Notes under the pieces: generated by a model
The model's database searches: none
Told to the model about the DNA's origin: nothing
The model's input: the letters and a program-made list of their open reading frames with translations, nothing else
Made by a program: the position numbers and the translations under genes
Shown here: piece by piece, positions 24,859-33,619 of the stretch
Layout: every line of letters begins with the position of its first letter
Position numbering within the stretch: the first letter of the stretch is position 1
Assembly (NCBI GenBank): GCA_900767675.1
Contig: CAAFZX010000036.1
Span: 1-64,000 of the forward strand
DNA length: 64,000 nucleotides
DNA from: an uncultured Collinsella sp.
GTDB taxonomy: Bacteria; Actinomycetota; Coriobacteriia; Coriobacteriales; Coriobacteriaceae
Direction of reading: 5' to 3'

Positions 24859-26595
24859 CTACTCACCTCCCTTCATCTGCGATTCCGCGATAGCGCGGTA
24901 CACCTCGCAGGTTTCCATGAGCTCGTCATGCGTGCCTAGGCCCACGATCTCGCCGTCTTTGAGCACCACGATCTGATCGGCATGCAAAATAGTCGAGATG
25001 CGTTGGGCGATGATGAGCACCGCAGCATCGCGCGTCTCGTCCTGCAGCGCATGGCGCAGTGCCGCATCGGTCTTAAAGTCCAGGGCCGAAAAACTGTCGT
25101 CGAAGATATATAGATCGGCGCGCTTCATGAGTGCGCGGGCGATCGCCAGGCGCTGGCGCTGACCGCCCGAAAAGTTCATGCCGCCCTGGGATACCGGAGT
25201 ATCGAGCCCCTGGGGCTGGTCGAGCACAAAGGTGCTCTGGGCAACCTCCAGCGCATGGAGCATGTCAGCCTCGGTCGCGCCCTCGTTGCCAAAGCGCAGG
25301 TTGCTCGCCACCGTACCCGAGAACAGCCACGCCTTCTGCGGCACATAGGCAATACGCCCGCGGATGTCGTCTTGCGAAAGGTCGCGCAGGTCAACGCCGT
25401 TCAGACGAATGGCGCCCTTCGTGGCATCATGGAAACGCAACAAGAGCTTGGCCACCGTCGACTTGCCCGAACCCGTCGAGCCTACAATCGCCGTGGTCTG
25501 GCCACGGCGACAGGCAAAGCTCAGGTTGCACAGGGTGTCCTCGTCGGCATCGTCAAAACGGAACGACATGTGGTCGAACACGGCCACCACGTCGGCCCCA
25601 TCTGCGGACTCAGGCGCCCCGTCGCCCAGCGTAGCCTTGCCGTCCACAATGCTCGGCTCGATTTCGAGCACCTGTTGCGCGCGGTTGAGACACGCCGCGG
25701 CGCGCGGAAGCGTCAGAATCACCATCTGCGCCATCATCACAAAGAACAGGATCAGGATCGCATACTCTAACACGGCCGAGATGCTGCCGATCTGCATGGC
25801 ATGGACACCCACGCGGTTGCCGCCCACCCACAGCACCGCCACCTCGGCGATGTTCATCAAAAAGAAGCTGGAGCTGTCGAGACCCACAAACAGGTGGTTG
25901 ACCTTGATGGCATTGGCCGCGTAATCGCTAAACACCTCGTCCAGGCGCTGCTCCTCGTGGCGCTCCTTGTTAAATGCGCGGATGACGCGCACGCCCACGA
26001 TGTTCTCGCGCAGCACCACGTTCATGCGGTCGATAAAGCTCTGCAGGCGCATAAAGATCGGCGCGGCGTTGGCAACGGTAAAGACCGCCGCCACCAGCAC
26101 GATCGCAACGACCACGCCCAGCAGCGTGCCCATGGCAGGATCGATAAACCAGGCAAAGATGATGCCCGCCACGGCCAAGAACGGTACCGGCAGCACCAGC
26201 TGAATCGTCTGAAGGACAGCTTGCTGAATCACGTTGATGTCGTTGAGCGAGCGCGTGATCATCGAACCCGTGCCAAAACGCTCAAAGTCGCTGGCGGACA
26301 GCTCGAGCGACTTGTCGTACACGGCATTGCGGATATCGCAGGCCACGTTGGCGGCCAGGCGCGCCGAAAGATAGCAGCCCAGCACCGTGCCGCCGCTGGC
26401 CATGCCGGTCGCGATAAGCATGTACAGGCCGTTGCGTAAAATATAGTCGACATCGCCCGTGGTAATACCGGTGTTGACCATGTTCGCCAGCATCGTGGGA
26501 ACCAACAGCGTACCGACGTTATCTATCAGCACCGCAAACAGCGTCACCGCAATCAGACCGCGGTACGGCCTCATAAACCTCATTAAGAGTCGCAT
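24859..26595 (-). CDS. ABC exporter half-transporter, degenerate-site partner
   Basis: The 578-residue product has a membrane domain starting MRLLMRFMRPYRG, and an ATPase domain with Walker A GSTGSGKST, signature FSGGQRQR and Walker B YIFDDSFSALD, where Asp replaces the catalytic Glu. That is the usual non-catalytic half of a heterodimeric exporter. Its start overlaps the end of the MarR gene by 13 bp, which points to translational coupling, and GAGGGGG lies upstream. Confidence 0.92.
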   Translation of the reverse strand: MRLLMRFMRPYRGLIAVTLFAVLIDNVGTLLVPTMLANMVNTGITTGDVDYILRNGLYMLIATGMASGGTVLGCYLSARLAANVACDIRNAVYDKSLELSASDFERFGTGSMITRSLNDINVIQQAVLQTIQLVLPVPFLAVAGIIFAWFIDPAMGTLLGVVVAIVLVAAVFTVANAAPIFMRLQSFIDRMNVVLRENIVGVRVIRAFNKERHEEQRLDEVFSDYAANAIKVNHLFVGLDSSSFFLMNIAEVAVLWVGGNRVGVHAMQIGSISAVLEYAILILFFVMMAQMVILTLPRAAACLNRAQQVLEIEPSIVDGKATLGDGAPESADGADVVAVFDHMSFRFDDADEDTLCNLSFACRRGQTTAIVGSTGSGKSTVAKLLLRFHDATKGAIRLNGVDLRDLSQDDIRGRIAYVPQKAWLFSGTVASNLRFGNEGATEADMLHALEVAQSTFVLDQPQGLDTPVSQGGMNFSGGQRQRLAIARALMKRADLYIFDDSFSALDFKTDAALRHALQDETRDAAVLIIAQRISTILHADQIVVLKDGEIVGLGTHDELMETCEVYRAIAESQMKGGE

Positions 26596-27095
26596 GTGTC
26601 CCCCTCGCCCTTATCGTCAGCCTCGTTCTCGGCAGCCACTTGCCGTTTAAATTCCTCGCACTCTTCATTAAGAACATGGGAGAACTTACCGACCAAGCGC
26701 ATAATCTCGCGCTGTTCCCACGGCTCGAGCGCCTCGAATGCCTGTTGCTCGGCTTTTTGCGCCGGCAACGCGTAGCGCTTGGCAAACTGCATACCTTCTT
26801 CGGTCAGTCGCACAACCTTGTTCTTACGACTGCCCTCGGCAAACTCCAACGTCGCAAGCCCTCGCGCCCTAAGCGTCTTGATCGCCGAATTGATGGTCTG
26901 TTTGCTGTAGAACCATTCACTTGTCAGCCGACTCACGGCAACGCTTCCGCCCGCTGCACTCGTGTCGACGAGCATCCAGTAGGCGCAGTCCGAAAGACCG
27001 CAGGTGCGCGCGAACTCCGAATAGATGCGGTCAAGCCCGTTGAGCATCCGGTCAAAATCGACCAACGTAACCGCGCAATCCATCTCTCCCACCAT
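26583..27095 (-). CDS. MarR-family repressor of the exporter operon
   Basis: The 170-residue product has a winged helix: YSKQTINSAIKTLRARGLATLEFAEGSRKNKVVRLTEEGMQFA (about residues 62-105). The N- and C-terminal helices fit the MarR dimer. An alternative ATG at 27083 leaves room for a ribosome binding site between the operator and the start, so the true N-terminus is unsure. It is the first gene of an operon with two exporter genes and has two copies of an operator directly upstream. Repression relieved by the exported compound is the usual scheme and is inferred here. Confidence 0.88.
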   Translation of the reverse strand: MVGEMDCAVTLVDFDRMLNGLDRIYSEFARTCGLSDCAYWMLVDTSAAGGSVAVSRLTSEWFYSKQTINSAIKTLRARGLATLEFAEGSRKNKVVRLTEEGMQFAKRYALPAQKAEQQAFEALEPWEQREIMRLVGKFSHVLNEECEEFKRQVAAENEADDKGEGDTCDS

Positions 27096-27099
27096 TCGA

Positions 27100-27150
27100 T
27101 AGTCCGAGTTTTGACTAATTGTAGTTTCAGGTTAGTCTGAGTTTTGACTA
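27100..27150. promoter_or_regulatory. Duplicated MarR-type operator
   Basis: TAGTCCGAGTTTTGACTA (27100-27117) and TAGTCTGAGTTTTGACTA (27133-27150) differ at one base and are 33 bp apart, about three helical turns. Each has TAGTC/GACTA half sites. They lie right before the MarR start codon. Confidence 0.75.
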
Positions 27151-27260
27151 TCGTCAAGGGCGGCCGTGCAAGACGTGCGGCCTATGCAACATATCGACAA
27201 AAAAGACCGCCGGCGCGGGGGCGGCGCCGGCGGTTGCGAGAGAATATCGATTGTTGGCTG

Positions 27261-27551
27261 TTACGCAGCGACGGCCTCGTAGACCGTGGCGCCCGAGAAG
27301 CTGTCGTGCAGGCTCTTGCCGCAGATCCACGGCAGTTCGACGACCTCGCAGACCGTGTTGACCAGCTCGGAGCAGTCAGTAAAGTGGCCCTTATCGTTGA
27401 GGGCCTCGCAATCCTGAACACGCCAATAGCCATCGGTGTGCGTGATGTAGTACTCGTGATCGTTGATCGACACGAAAGCGCGCGTCTTGGAACGCAGCAG
27501 CTTCAGAAATCCTTCGAAGTCGGTCTCGACGACATCTCCAGCCTGGAACAT
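27261..27551 (-). CDS. Small conserved-looking protein of unknown function
   Basis: The 96-residue product MFQAGDVVETDFEGFLKLL... is acidic, without signal peptide or membrane helix, and contains KTRAFVSINDHEYYITHTDGYWRVQDCEALNDKG and four cysteines. A near-perfect ribosome binding site (AGGAGGTAAC) precedes the ATG, so it is very likely translated. I do not recognise a family. It stands alone between the MarR operon and the nitroreductase gene, each with its own upstream region. Confidence 0.75.
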   Translation of the reverse strand: MFQAGDVVETDFEGFLKLLRSKTRAFVSINDHEYYITHTDGYWRVQDCEALNDKGHFTDCSELVNTVCEVVELPWICGKSLHDSFSGATVYEAVAA

Positions 27552-27842
27552 GATGTTACCTCCTGGCCCGGCGCCACCATGGCGCGTTGATAAACGTTGG
27601 CACTCCTTTAGTAAAACCTTTATCAGAGCTTATGCGTTCGTCATTTAGGCAAGTGGTAAAAAACCGCAGGGTAGACGGGATAAAACGTTTAATCATCCCA
27701 TCGGTTTGTCACATTCTGGCTGAAGTTTTATGCAAACCAACTTTTCCGCTTGGTAGCTTGCATTGTTTGGGGCCGGCTGCGCGATTACGGTTTTGGTTCG
27801 GCGGGTAAGAACGAGGCATCGAAACCAACGTCAGGAGGACAC

Positions 27843-28370
27843 ATGGAGACCATCGAAGCGCTCATCCACCGCCGCAGCTGCCGCAAATACAGCGATCGCC
27901 CCGTCGAGGCAGAAAAGCTCGCACGCATTATCGAAGCTGGCCAGTACGCGCCGAGCGGCATGGGACGCCAGCCGGTCACATTCGTCGCCGTCACCGACCC
28001 CGCAACCGTCGAGCGCCTCTCGCAGCTCAACGCCCAAGTTATGGACAGCGAGGGAGATCCCTTCTACGGCGCCAAGACCGTTGTGGTGGTGCTCGTCGAC
28101 CGCAGCGTGCCCACGCACCTGGAAGACGGCTCACTCGCCATGGGCAACCTGCTCAACGCAGCCTATGCGCTGGGCGTCGATTCGTGTTGGATCCACCGCG
28201 CGCACGAGGTCTTTGACTCGCCCGAGGGACTGGAACTGCTGGCCAAGTGGGGTCTGCCCGCCGACGGAAGTCTGCGCGGTGTGGGCAACTGCATTCTGGG
28301 CTACGCCGAGGGCACGCTTCCCGAGGCAAAGCCGCGCCGCGACAACGTCGTGTATGTTCCGCCGTTCTAA
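27843..28370 (+). CDS. Nitroreductase-family flavoprotein
   Basis: The 175-residue product starts METIEALIHRRSCRKYSDRPVE, the usual nitroreductase N-terminus with the FMN-binding R-R-S-x-R segment, followed by GQYAPSGMGRQPVTFVAV and NLLNAAYALGVDSCWIHRA. It is a small FMN enzyme that would use NAD(P)H to reduce an unknown substrate. The ribosome binding site is CAGGAGG. The stop codon lies inside the R2 hairpin that follows. Confidence 0.9.
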   Translation: METIEALIHRRSCRKYSDRPVEAEKLARIIEAGQYAPSGMGRQPVTFVAVTDPATVERLSQLNAQVMDSEGDPFYGAKTVVVVLVDRSVPTHLEDGSLAMGNLLNAAYALGVDSCWIHRAHEVFDSPEGLELLAKWGLPADGSLRGVGNCILGYAEGTLPEAKPRRDNVVYVPPF

Positions 28371-28516
28371 CAAACGGCGGACCCGTTGACGCTGCGCGGG
28401 CCGCATTCACGCCAATCTGACGTTCAATTTCGAGGGCGCGACCAAAAGGTCAGCGCCCTCTCATTTCACGTCACCTTGGCGCAAATGCGGCCCGCTCGCT
28501 GTTGCTGACTGACATC
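28359..28516. repeat. R2 composite element after the nitroreductase gene
   Basis: Hairpin CCGCCGTTCTAACAAACGGC (continued by GG; 28359-28380), box ending TTGACGCTGCGC (to 28397), then a nested palindrome: outer arms GCGGGCCGCATTCACGCCAA (28396-28415) and TTGGCGCAAATGCGGCCCGC (28476-28495), inner GAGGGCGC/GCGCCCTC, apex GACCAAAAGGTC. It lies between convergent genes. About 145 bp match 35670-35814 in inverted orientation. Confidence 0.85.
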
Positions 28517-28551
28517 GACCGCGTCACTGTTGGCATCTGGCACTTGGGCAG

Positions 28552-29829
28552 CTAATGAACTGGATGATAGAAGGTGTCGACGACCGTTTGCTTTACGTTG
28601 TCCTGGTCAAGATAGAACTCGGCGAAGGTGTCGCCCTGCTGCATGGTGCCCTGCAGCGTCACGACATCAAACGAAGTCAGGCCGTGCTCGAGCATCGTGG
28701 TCGCCAGATAGCTGAACTCATCGAGACCCAAATTGGTCCACGTATAGTCACCCATGGCCTGATACAGGCTGATGAGCATGGCAGGGTTGCTCTTGGCACT
28801 ACTGAGCACCTTCGATGCAAACGCCTGCACGTAGCTCACCTGACGCGCCGTACGATCCAGCGAAGACGTCAGATTCGTCGTGTCGCGCCACTGCACGTAC
28901 TTTTCCGCCGTTGTACCAAACAGCGTGGTCTCCTGGCCCTCGACCACCGAGGTGCCCGGCACAGTCTGCGTGGGTACCAGCGTTACGCCGCCGATGGAAT
29001 CGTTAATGGGTGCCACGCCCTCGATGTTGAGCGTGTAGTAATAGTCGACCGGAATGTTATCGAGCACGCGCGAGGCAGCGGCGGCCGTCAGTGCCGATGA
29101 GTTGTCGCCATCGGTGCCATAGGCAAACTGCAAGCACAGCTGCTCGGTCACCTGGCCGGCAAACGAACCATTGGAATACGTATCTACGGCAACCATGCTG
29201 TCACGCGGGATGATAATGCCGCGGGCCTCACCCGTGTCGGTATTAAGCGCTACGACCATCACGGTATCGGACTGGCCCTTCTGGGTGCCGTCATCGTTAT
29301 TGCGGCCATCAAAACCGATAAACGCCACCGTGGCCATATGCTTGTTGAGCGCATACTTCTTGCCGTTATAGGCAATGGTGTCGCCCTTGGCCTTAATGAC
29401 CTTTTCGGTCTTTTCCTCAATCTTCTTTTTGCCTTGGTTCACGCTGTGATTCACAAAGCCCCAGCCGGCAGCAGCAACCGCACCAATCACGAGCAGCACG
29501 ATCAGCAGCGTACGGATACGGCGGCGGCGCTTGATGCGCTTAATCGACTCCTTGGAGCGTCGACGACGCTGAGGTGCCGCCTCATCAAGCGAAGGCCACT
29601 CTACCTCATCAACAGGCTGCGCCGCAGCTTCATCGGTCTTTGCCGATGCGTCGGACGGAGCCTCGGCCTTGCTCTGGGATTTTTCGTCAGGTTGAGGCGT
29701 CGGAGTGCCTTTGGTCTCCCATTGAGGCTCGACAGGCTCCGCCACATCCTGAACCTGCTGCTCGGGATTGTTTACTTGATTTTCGTCGGGATCCACCGCA
29801 TCGATAAAGTGCTTGCCACGGGGGTTCAT
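28552..29829 (-). CDS. LytR-CpsA-Psr (LCP) family protein
   Basis: The 425-residue product has a long cytoplasmic N-terminus rich in Glu, Pro and Lys, then a basic stretch RRRRSKESIKRIKRRRR, and one membrane helix (LLIVLLVIGAVAAAGWGFV, about residues 105-125). The extracellular LCP domain shows KGQSDTVMVVALNTDTGEARGIIIPRDSMV and later SSLDRTARQVSYVQAFASK. LCP enzymes attach glycopolymers (teichoic acid, capsule or cell-wall glycan) to peptidoglycan from undecaprenyl-phosphate carriers. It is co-transcribed with the sortase gene upstream (2 bp gap). Confidence 0.92.
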   Translation of the reverse strand: MNPRGKHFIDAVDPDENQVNNPEQQVQDVAEPVEPQWETKGTPTPQPDEKSQSKAEAPSDASAKTDEAAAQPVDEVEWPSLDEAAPQRRRRSKESIKRIKRRRRIRTLLIVLLVIGAVAAAGWGFVNHSVNQGKKKIEEKTEKVIKAKGDTIAYNGKKYALNKHMATVAFIGFDGRNNDDGTQKGQSDTVMVVALNTDTGEARGIIIPRDSMVAVDTYSNGSFAGQVTEQLCLQFAYGTDGDNSSALTAAAASRVLDNIPVDYYYTLNIEGVAPINDSIGGVTLVPTQTVPGTSVVEGQETTLFGTTAEKYVQWRDTTNLTSSLDRTARQVSYVQAFASKVLSSAKSNPAMLISLYQAMGDYTWTNLGLDEFSYLATTMLEHGLTSFDVVTLQGTMQQGDTFAEFYLDQDNVKQTVVDTFYHPVH

Positions 29830-29831
29830 GA

Positions 29832-30650
29832 CTATTTTGTCTCCTGGTCGTTTGTTAACACACCGCTAACAATATAGCGCGAGTTGCCCTGCGAGCTATC
29901 GAGCATGCAGGTGCTCAACTGCACAATCTTACTATCTGCATCAAGTGTCACGCCGTCACGTACATTTTTGAGCAATGCGTCCGGATTACAGACCGAATTA
30001 AAGTAGTCCTGGCGCACGGCAGGGTCGGCAAAGTTAAACGAGTTGAGAATGTGGCGGTCGTCATATTGATAGGCCGAGACAATCTTGTACGTCAGAATAT
30101 GGCCCGGCGTGTAGATATAGAACTCGCCGTTCTCGTTAAAGAAATTCGCGTCCTCAAAGTTATGCAAGTTGTGGAACACACCGCCGTTCACATGGCCGTA
30201 AATCACCGTGACGGGATCGCTAAAGTCGCGCGCGTTTGCCATCTGGCTAAACGCTGTGCCGTAGGGGTCGTACTTGCCGTCCTTGTCGTGGTCCAGATAA
30301 AACAGGTCGTCCGTCGTGCTCTGCAGCAAAGGCGTGTTGATATCCGCACCCGGAATGTAGAGCCATGCATAGATATCGGCATTCTCCTGAATGAGCGGAG
30401 CGAAGTCGATGGGGTTGTCCGGTAGCTCCTTGCCCTTTGATTCGACCTTCGTGGCGGGCTTGCCTGTTGCACTCATCTCCTCGGCGCGCTGCTGCTCTAG
30501 ATGATTCATATAGAGCACGTAGCCGCCGCAGCCGACTGCAACCAGTAACAACGCTACGAAAACGCCCTTGAGTATCGTGGCGCGACGCTTTTTGTCCGAG
30601 TCGCCCATATGCTTAACTTCCATATGCTTGCCCTGCGGCTGCTGTGCCAT
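29832..30650 (-). CDS. srtB: Class B sortase
   Basis: The 272-residue product has an N-terminal membrane helix (about residues 26-45) followed by a sortase domain. VIYGHVNGG holds the catalytic histidine, VQLSTCMLDS the TLXTC-type cysteine and NSRYIVSG the arginine. Size and the extra helical segment between His and Cys (QYDDRHILNSFNFADPAVRQDYF) are characteristic of class B. The gene directly upstream encodes a secreted protein ending in SPATG plus a hydrophobic tail. Since class B sortases of Clostridioides are known to use S/P-P-x-T-G, that protein is a likely substrate. Confidence 0.92.
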   Translation of the reverse strand: MAQQPQGKHMEVKHMGDSDKKRRATILKGVFVALLLVAVGCGGYVLYMNHLEQQRAEEMSATGKPATKVESKGKELPDNPIDFAPLIQENADIYAWLYIPGADINTPLLQSTTDDLFYLDHDKDGKYDPYGTAFSQMANARDFSDPVTVIYGHVNGGVFHNLHNFEDANFFNENGEFYIYTPGHILTYKIVSAYQYDDRHILNSFNFADPAVRQDYFNSVCNPDALLKNVRDGVTLDADSKIVQLSTCMLDSSQGNSRYIVSGVLTNDQETK

Positions 30651-30683
30651 GGTGTTCCCTTACCCTGTAAATCGGCTAAAAAA

Positions 30684-30707
30684 AGGACCCGCACAAGTAC
30701 GGGTCCT
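30684..30707 (-). terminator. Terminator of the SPATG protein gene
   Basis: AGGACCC/GGGTCCT arms, then seven T on the minus strand. It separates this gene from the sortase-LCP pair. Confidence 0.85.
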
Positions 30708-30736
30708 CAAATCTTACGGTTGAAACCGTGTGTGTG

Positions 30737-31300
30737 CTAGTTGTTCTTGCGAAGAGCAACAAAAGCGCAGGCAGCGCCAGCAGCGGCAACAGCAGCCACA
30801 GCGGCAACGGCGGTGGTGTTCACACCGGTAGCCGGGGACTTAGCACCGTTGTCGGTGGTAGCAGCGCCAGCAGCGGTCTTCTCAGCCACGATGGTGTAGG
30901 TGGAGAGCTTGGTGACCTTGAAGACAACGTTACCGTTGTTGTCGGCGGTCAGGTTCAGCTGCTCCGTAGTGCCGTCGTTGTGCTGGACATAGACGGTAAC
31001 CTTAGCGTTGGCATAAGCCTTGCCAAGGGTGAAGGTGACGGTCAGCGGGTTGGACTCGGAAACGGTGCCCTCGACGGTCTCAGTGATCTCAAAGGAAGCG
31101 ACCACGTTGGCGCCGGCAGGGGTGCCCTTGGCGTTCTTGGTGGTGGAAACAACCTTGACGTTAGCGTTGTTAACGCTGGCGGTCACGTTGTTGGCGCCGG
31201 TGGCGGTGGTGTTGGCAGGGCTCGGGGCGGCGAAAGCAGCCACGGGCAGAGCCAGGGCAAGAGCGAGAACGCTCAGTGCTGCCATGAATCTCTTCTTCAT
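30737..31300 (-). CDS. Secreted wall-anchored protein with SPATG sorting signal
   Basis: The 187-residue product has a signal peptide (MKKRFMAALSVLALALALPV, cleaved near AFA-AP), a Thr/Asn/Val-rich beta domain, and a C-terminus reading KSPATGVNTT, then about 22 Ala/Val residues and LRKNN. This is a complete sorting signal of the S-P-x-T-G kind. GAGGAG precedes the ATG. The downstream class B sortase is the expected enzyme. Its strong ribosome binding site and own strong terminator suggest an abundant surface protein; binding partner unknown. Confidence 0.85.
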   Translation of the reverse strand: MKKRFMAALSVLALALALPVAAFAAPSPANTTATGANNVTASVNNANVKVVSTTKNAKGTPAGANVVASFEITETVEGTVSESNPLTVTFTLGKAYANAKVTVYVQHNDGTTEQLNLTADNNGNVVFKVTKLSTYTIVAEKTAAGAATTDNGAKSPATGVNTTAVAAVAAVAAAGAACAFVALRKNN

Positions 31301-31460
31301 GTTAGGTACTCCTCAACTTGCAGCTTGTGGACTTTTAAGTGCCTAGTAGTATAGCCCTTTTTTGTAAATTGTGACTAATGAGTTCTATATGAAACAACAT
31401 TGCTGCTTTTTTGCTCACTCATTGGCCCCAAACAGCAACTTAGTGTGATGGTTCTGTGAC

Positions 31461-32045
31461 TTATTGGCCTTGTGTTACAGGCGCGGCCTGCGAATCCACG
31501 CCGTTTGCACTGGTTTCGCTAACCTCGCTGTCCGTATCCTCGCCCTTTTGGGCATCGGCGATCGTTGCGGCAGCGGCAACAATACCGCGCTGAGGCGCCA
31601 CGCCCGTCTGTGCCTGAGCGCCCTCGACAAGCTCCGTGCCGGCATGCGCGAGCTCAGCAGACTTGAACATCGCGCTCAGGTCGACCCCGCCGCCGGCGTA
31701 GCCGAGTGCGGCAAGTGCGATCACAATCGCCGCAACAACAACTGCAATCGGCACATAGCGATGCCAACCAGCAGGATTGAGGCCACTGCGGCGGGCAGCA
31801 CCGCGGCTGATATAGCCCAGCGTCCCGTCGTGCTTGAGCTTAGAGCCCACCACGCGCTTGCGCCCCCTCAGCGATGACTCGGCCTGCATGGCCAAGCGGG
31901 CGCTTGCCGAAGGATAGCCGTATTTGGTGCGCTTGAACGAACCGTCGAACCCCGACGCGTGCTTGCCCCACGTCCGGGACGTCGTGCGGCGGTTAACTGG
32001 AGCCGTGCTCCGTCTATTCCGGTTTGGTTTTGAAGTCTCCGCCAT
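31461..32045 (-). CDS. Membrane protein of unknown function with basic N-terminus
   Basis: The 194-residue product starts with about 95 residues rich in Arg, Ser and Lys (NRRSTAPVNRRTTSRTWGKHA), then one membrane helix (YVPIAVVVAAIVIALAALGYAGGG), then an Ala/Glu-rich tail (QAQTGVAPQRGIVAAAATIADAQKGED) probably outside the cell. No family recognised. The ATG at 32045 has GGGGGC upstream; a longer frame begins at 32099. It lies downstream of the regulator gene on the same strand with an 84-bp gap and could be in its operon. Confidence 0.65.
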   Translation of the reverse strand: MAETSKPNRNRRSTAPVNRRTTSRTWGKHASGFDGSFKRTKYGYPSASARLAMQAESSLRGRKRVVGSKLKHDGTLGYISRGAARRSGLNPAGWHRYVPIAVVVAAIVIALAALGYAGGGVDLSAMFKSAELAHAGTELVEGAQAQTGVAPQRGIVAAAATIADAQKGEDTDSEVSETSANGVDSQAAPVTQGQ

Positions 32046-32129
32046 ACGCCCCCGCACGCCGTAACACAATCGAAACATTACTGCTTTGGACTGTAGCACA
32101 CGCGCCGCATGCGGTCACGGGCGCCTCGC

Positions 32130-33347
32130 TCAGCGGTCATCGTCCTTCAGCAAGCGCCACAGGGTCGTGCGGCTTATTCCCAGCACCTCGGCAGCGCGGG
32201 TCCGGTTGCCCTGAAGGTAGCCTACGACCAGCCGCGCGATGTCGCGTTCGGTATCGGCCAGTGGCCGCAGGATATACAGGTCGCTGTCGAGCGTCGGAGC
32301 GCCAAAGGTTGCGGTTTTGATGACGTCCTCCTGGGCGAGCACCTCCTCCGCCACCGCGCGCTCCGCCACACCCGACCCTACTAATATATAGAGTCGTTCC
32401 GAGACCTCGCGAAGCTGCAGATAGTTACGTGGCCAGCGATAACAGTTGAGCGTCGAGGCGGCCTCCCCGGACATACTCGGAGCGGCGGTTCCAAAGACAT
32501 CTGACAGATACGACAAATACTGCGCAACCTTTTTCGATGCGCCACCCTGCTCGGCAATCGCGGGCGCCACACTTACTGCGCACGCCAAGCGCTCGGTTAC
32601 AAAAGCAGCCTGATCGCTTTCGCCGCCGCCCGGCATATCGTTTGCCGTCAGAACCACATGGCAACGCGCGGCCAGCGCCGTGTCGGTCATCGTAGAGACA
32701 AGCTCGCGCAGACGCTGCGGCGAAAGTGCATGCCAGCCGCCAATACAAAGGGTCAGCCTTGCCTGGAACAGCGGCGATTCCGAGCTTTTGAGCAGATGGC
32801 GCCAGCCGCGATCTGTGAGCTCGTCAAGTGCCACGGACACAAAGGGTTCGTCAGCATAAGGCCCATCCAGATAGAGGCGTTTTGCAATCTCTGACTGGCC
32901 AGCACCCAGCTCGCCCTCCAACATGAGGGGCACGCCGCGGGCATAGCTTTCGCAGACGGGGCCAGCGACCGCAGCGGCACCCTCGACAATGCCGTACGCG
33001 CTTGCCTCGTAGCGCGCCTCGACCTCATCTGCGTTAAGCCACTCAATACCCGCGTGCGCCGCCACACCGTGCACCTCGCGGACCACGACCACCCAAAGCG
33101 CGCCGTATTCCTTGGCGACCGGACGCACCGTGAGGCTCAAGCGCCCTCCCGCATGCCCCATCACCAGGCGCGTGCCGTTGCCCACGCGCCCCAGGCGCTC
33201 GGCGACAAATGCCGCGACATCTTGCTCGAGCACGGCATCATCCATGGTCGAAATCGCCACGTGTCCATGCCCATCGATTGCCAACGCCGAGGCCCCGGCA
33301 GCAGCCAGGGCCTCGATCAAGATTTGCAGCTTGGCGTCACTGTTCAT
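32130..33347 (-). CDS. Fis-type HTH regulator with degenerate AAA+ (sigma-54 activator-like) domain
   Basis: The 405-residue product has a middle domain laid out like the AAA+ domain of PrpR/NtrC-type activators, but its Walker A reads GELGAGQSEIAK (about residues 143-154): glutamine replaces the essential lysine, and no GAFTGA loop for sigma-54 contact is visible. The C-terminus NRTRAAEVLGISRTTLWRLLKDD is a Fis-type helix-turn-helix. The protein probably binds DNA but does not work as an ATP-driven sigma-54 activator. The ATG at 33347 is chosen over 33371 by position; the ribosome binding site is weak. Target unknown. Confidence 0.75.
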   Translation of the reverse strand: MNSDAKLQILIEALAAAGASALAIDGHGHVAISTMDDAVLEQDVAAFVAERLGRVGNGTRLVMGHAGGRLSLTVRPVAKEYGALWVVVVREVHGVAAHAGIEWLNADEVEARYEASAYGIVEGAAAVAGPVCESYARGVPLMLEGELGAGQSEIAKRLYLDGPYADEPFVSVALDELTDRGWRHLLKSSESPLFQARLTLCIGGWHALSPQRLRELVSTMTDTALAARCHVVLTANDMPGGGESDQAAFVTERLACAVSVAPAIAEQGGASKKVAQYLSYLSDVFGTAAPSMSGEAASTLNCYRWPRNYLQLREVSERLYILVGSGVAERAVAEEVLAQEDVIKTATFGAPTLDSDLYILRPLADTERDIARLVVGYLQGNRTRAAEVLGISRTTLWRLLKDDDR

Positions 33348-33471
33348 ATTGCGCCCCGTCCTCGTCGCCACGCCGCCACCGACGGCCGCGCGGGCAAGTG
33401 TTTCAAAATTGAACGATATTGCTTACCAAACACTATAGGGCAGAAGCCGCCGTCCTGCGAGTATATGAGTT

Positions 33472-33560
33472 GCCCCGCATCGCCATCCTGGCGGGGCGAT
33501 AAGAGCTCTTCGGGACCTATAAACCTGCGGACAAGCCATACCCGCAAGAGCTCCTATCGC
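33472..33560. repeat. Hairpin plus nested inverted repeat in the gap before the yeiH-like gene end
   Basis: GCCCCGC (33472-33478) pairs with GCGGGGC (33491-33497). Directly after, GCGATAAGAGCTCTTCGGG pairs imperfectly with CCCGCAAGAGCTCCTATCGC (ending at 33560). The 270-bp gap 33348-33619 shows no gene. Confidence 0.6.
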
Positions 33561-33619
33561 TCCACCGCAAGGATGCGCTCGCCAGCACGCAGCATGCAGC
33601 ACGCAAATAAGCTACTTCT

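Noticed and set aside
27144..27590. Plus-strand frame divergent from the MarR gene
   Set aside because: It overlaps the well-supported 96-residue gene on the other strand and has a low-complexity Arg-rich start.
28359..28397. Integron attC site
   Set aside because: The hairpins have conserved loops but lack the R'/R'' core site pattern, and no integrase is present; the neighbours are ordinary chromosomal genes.
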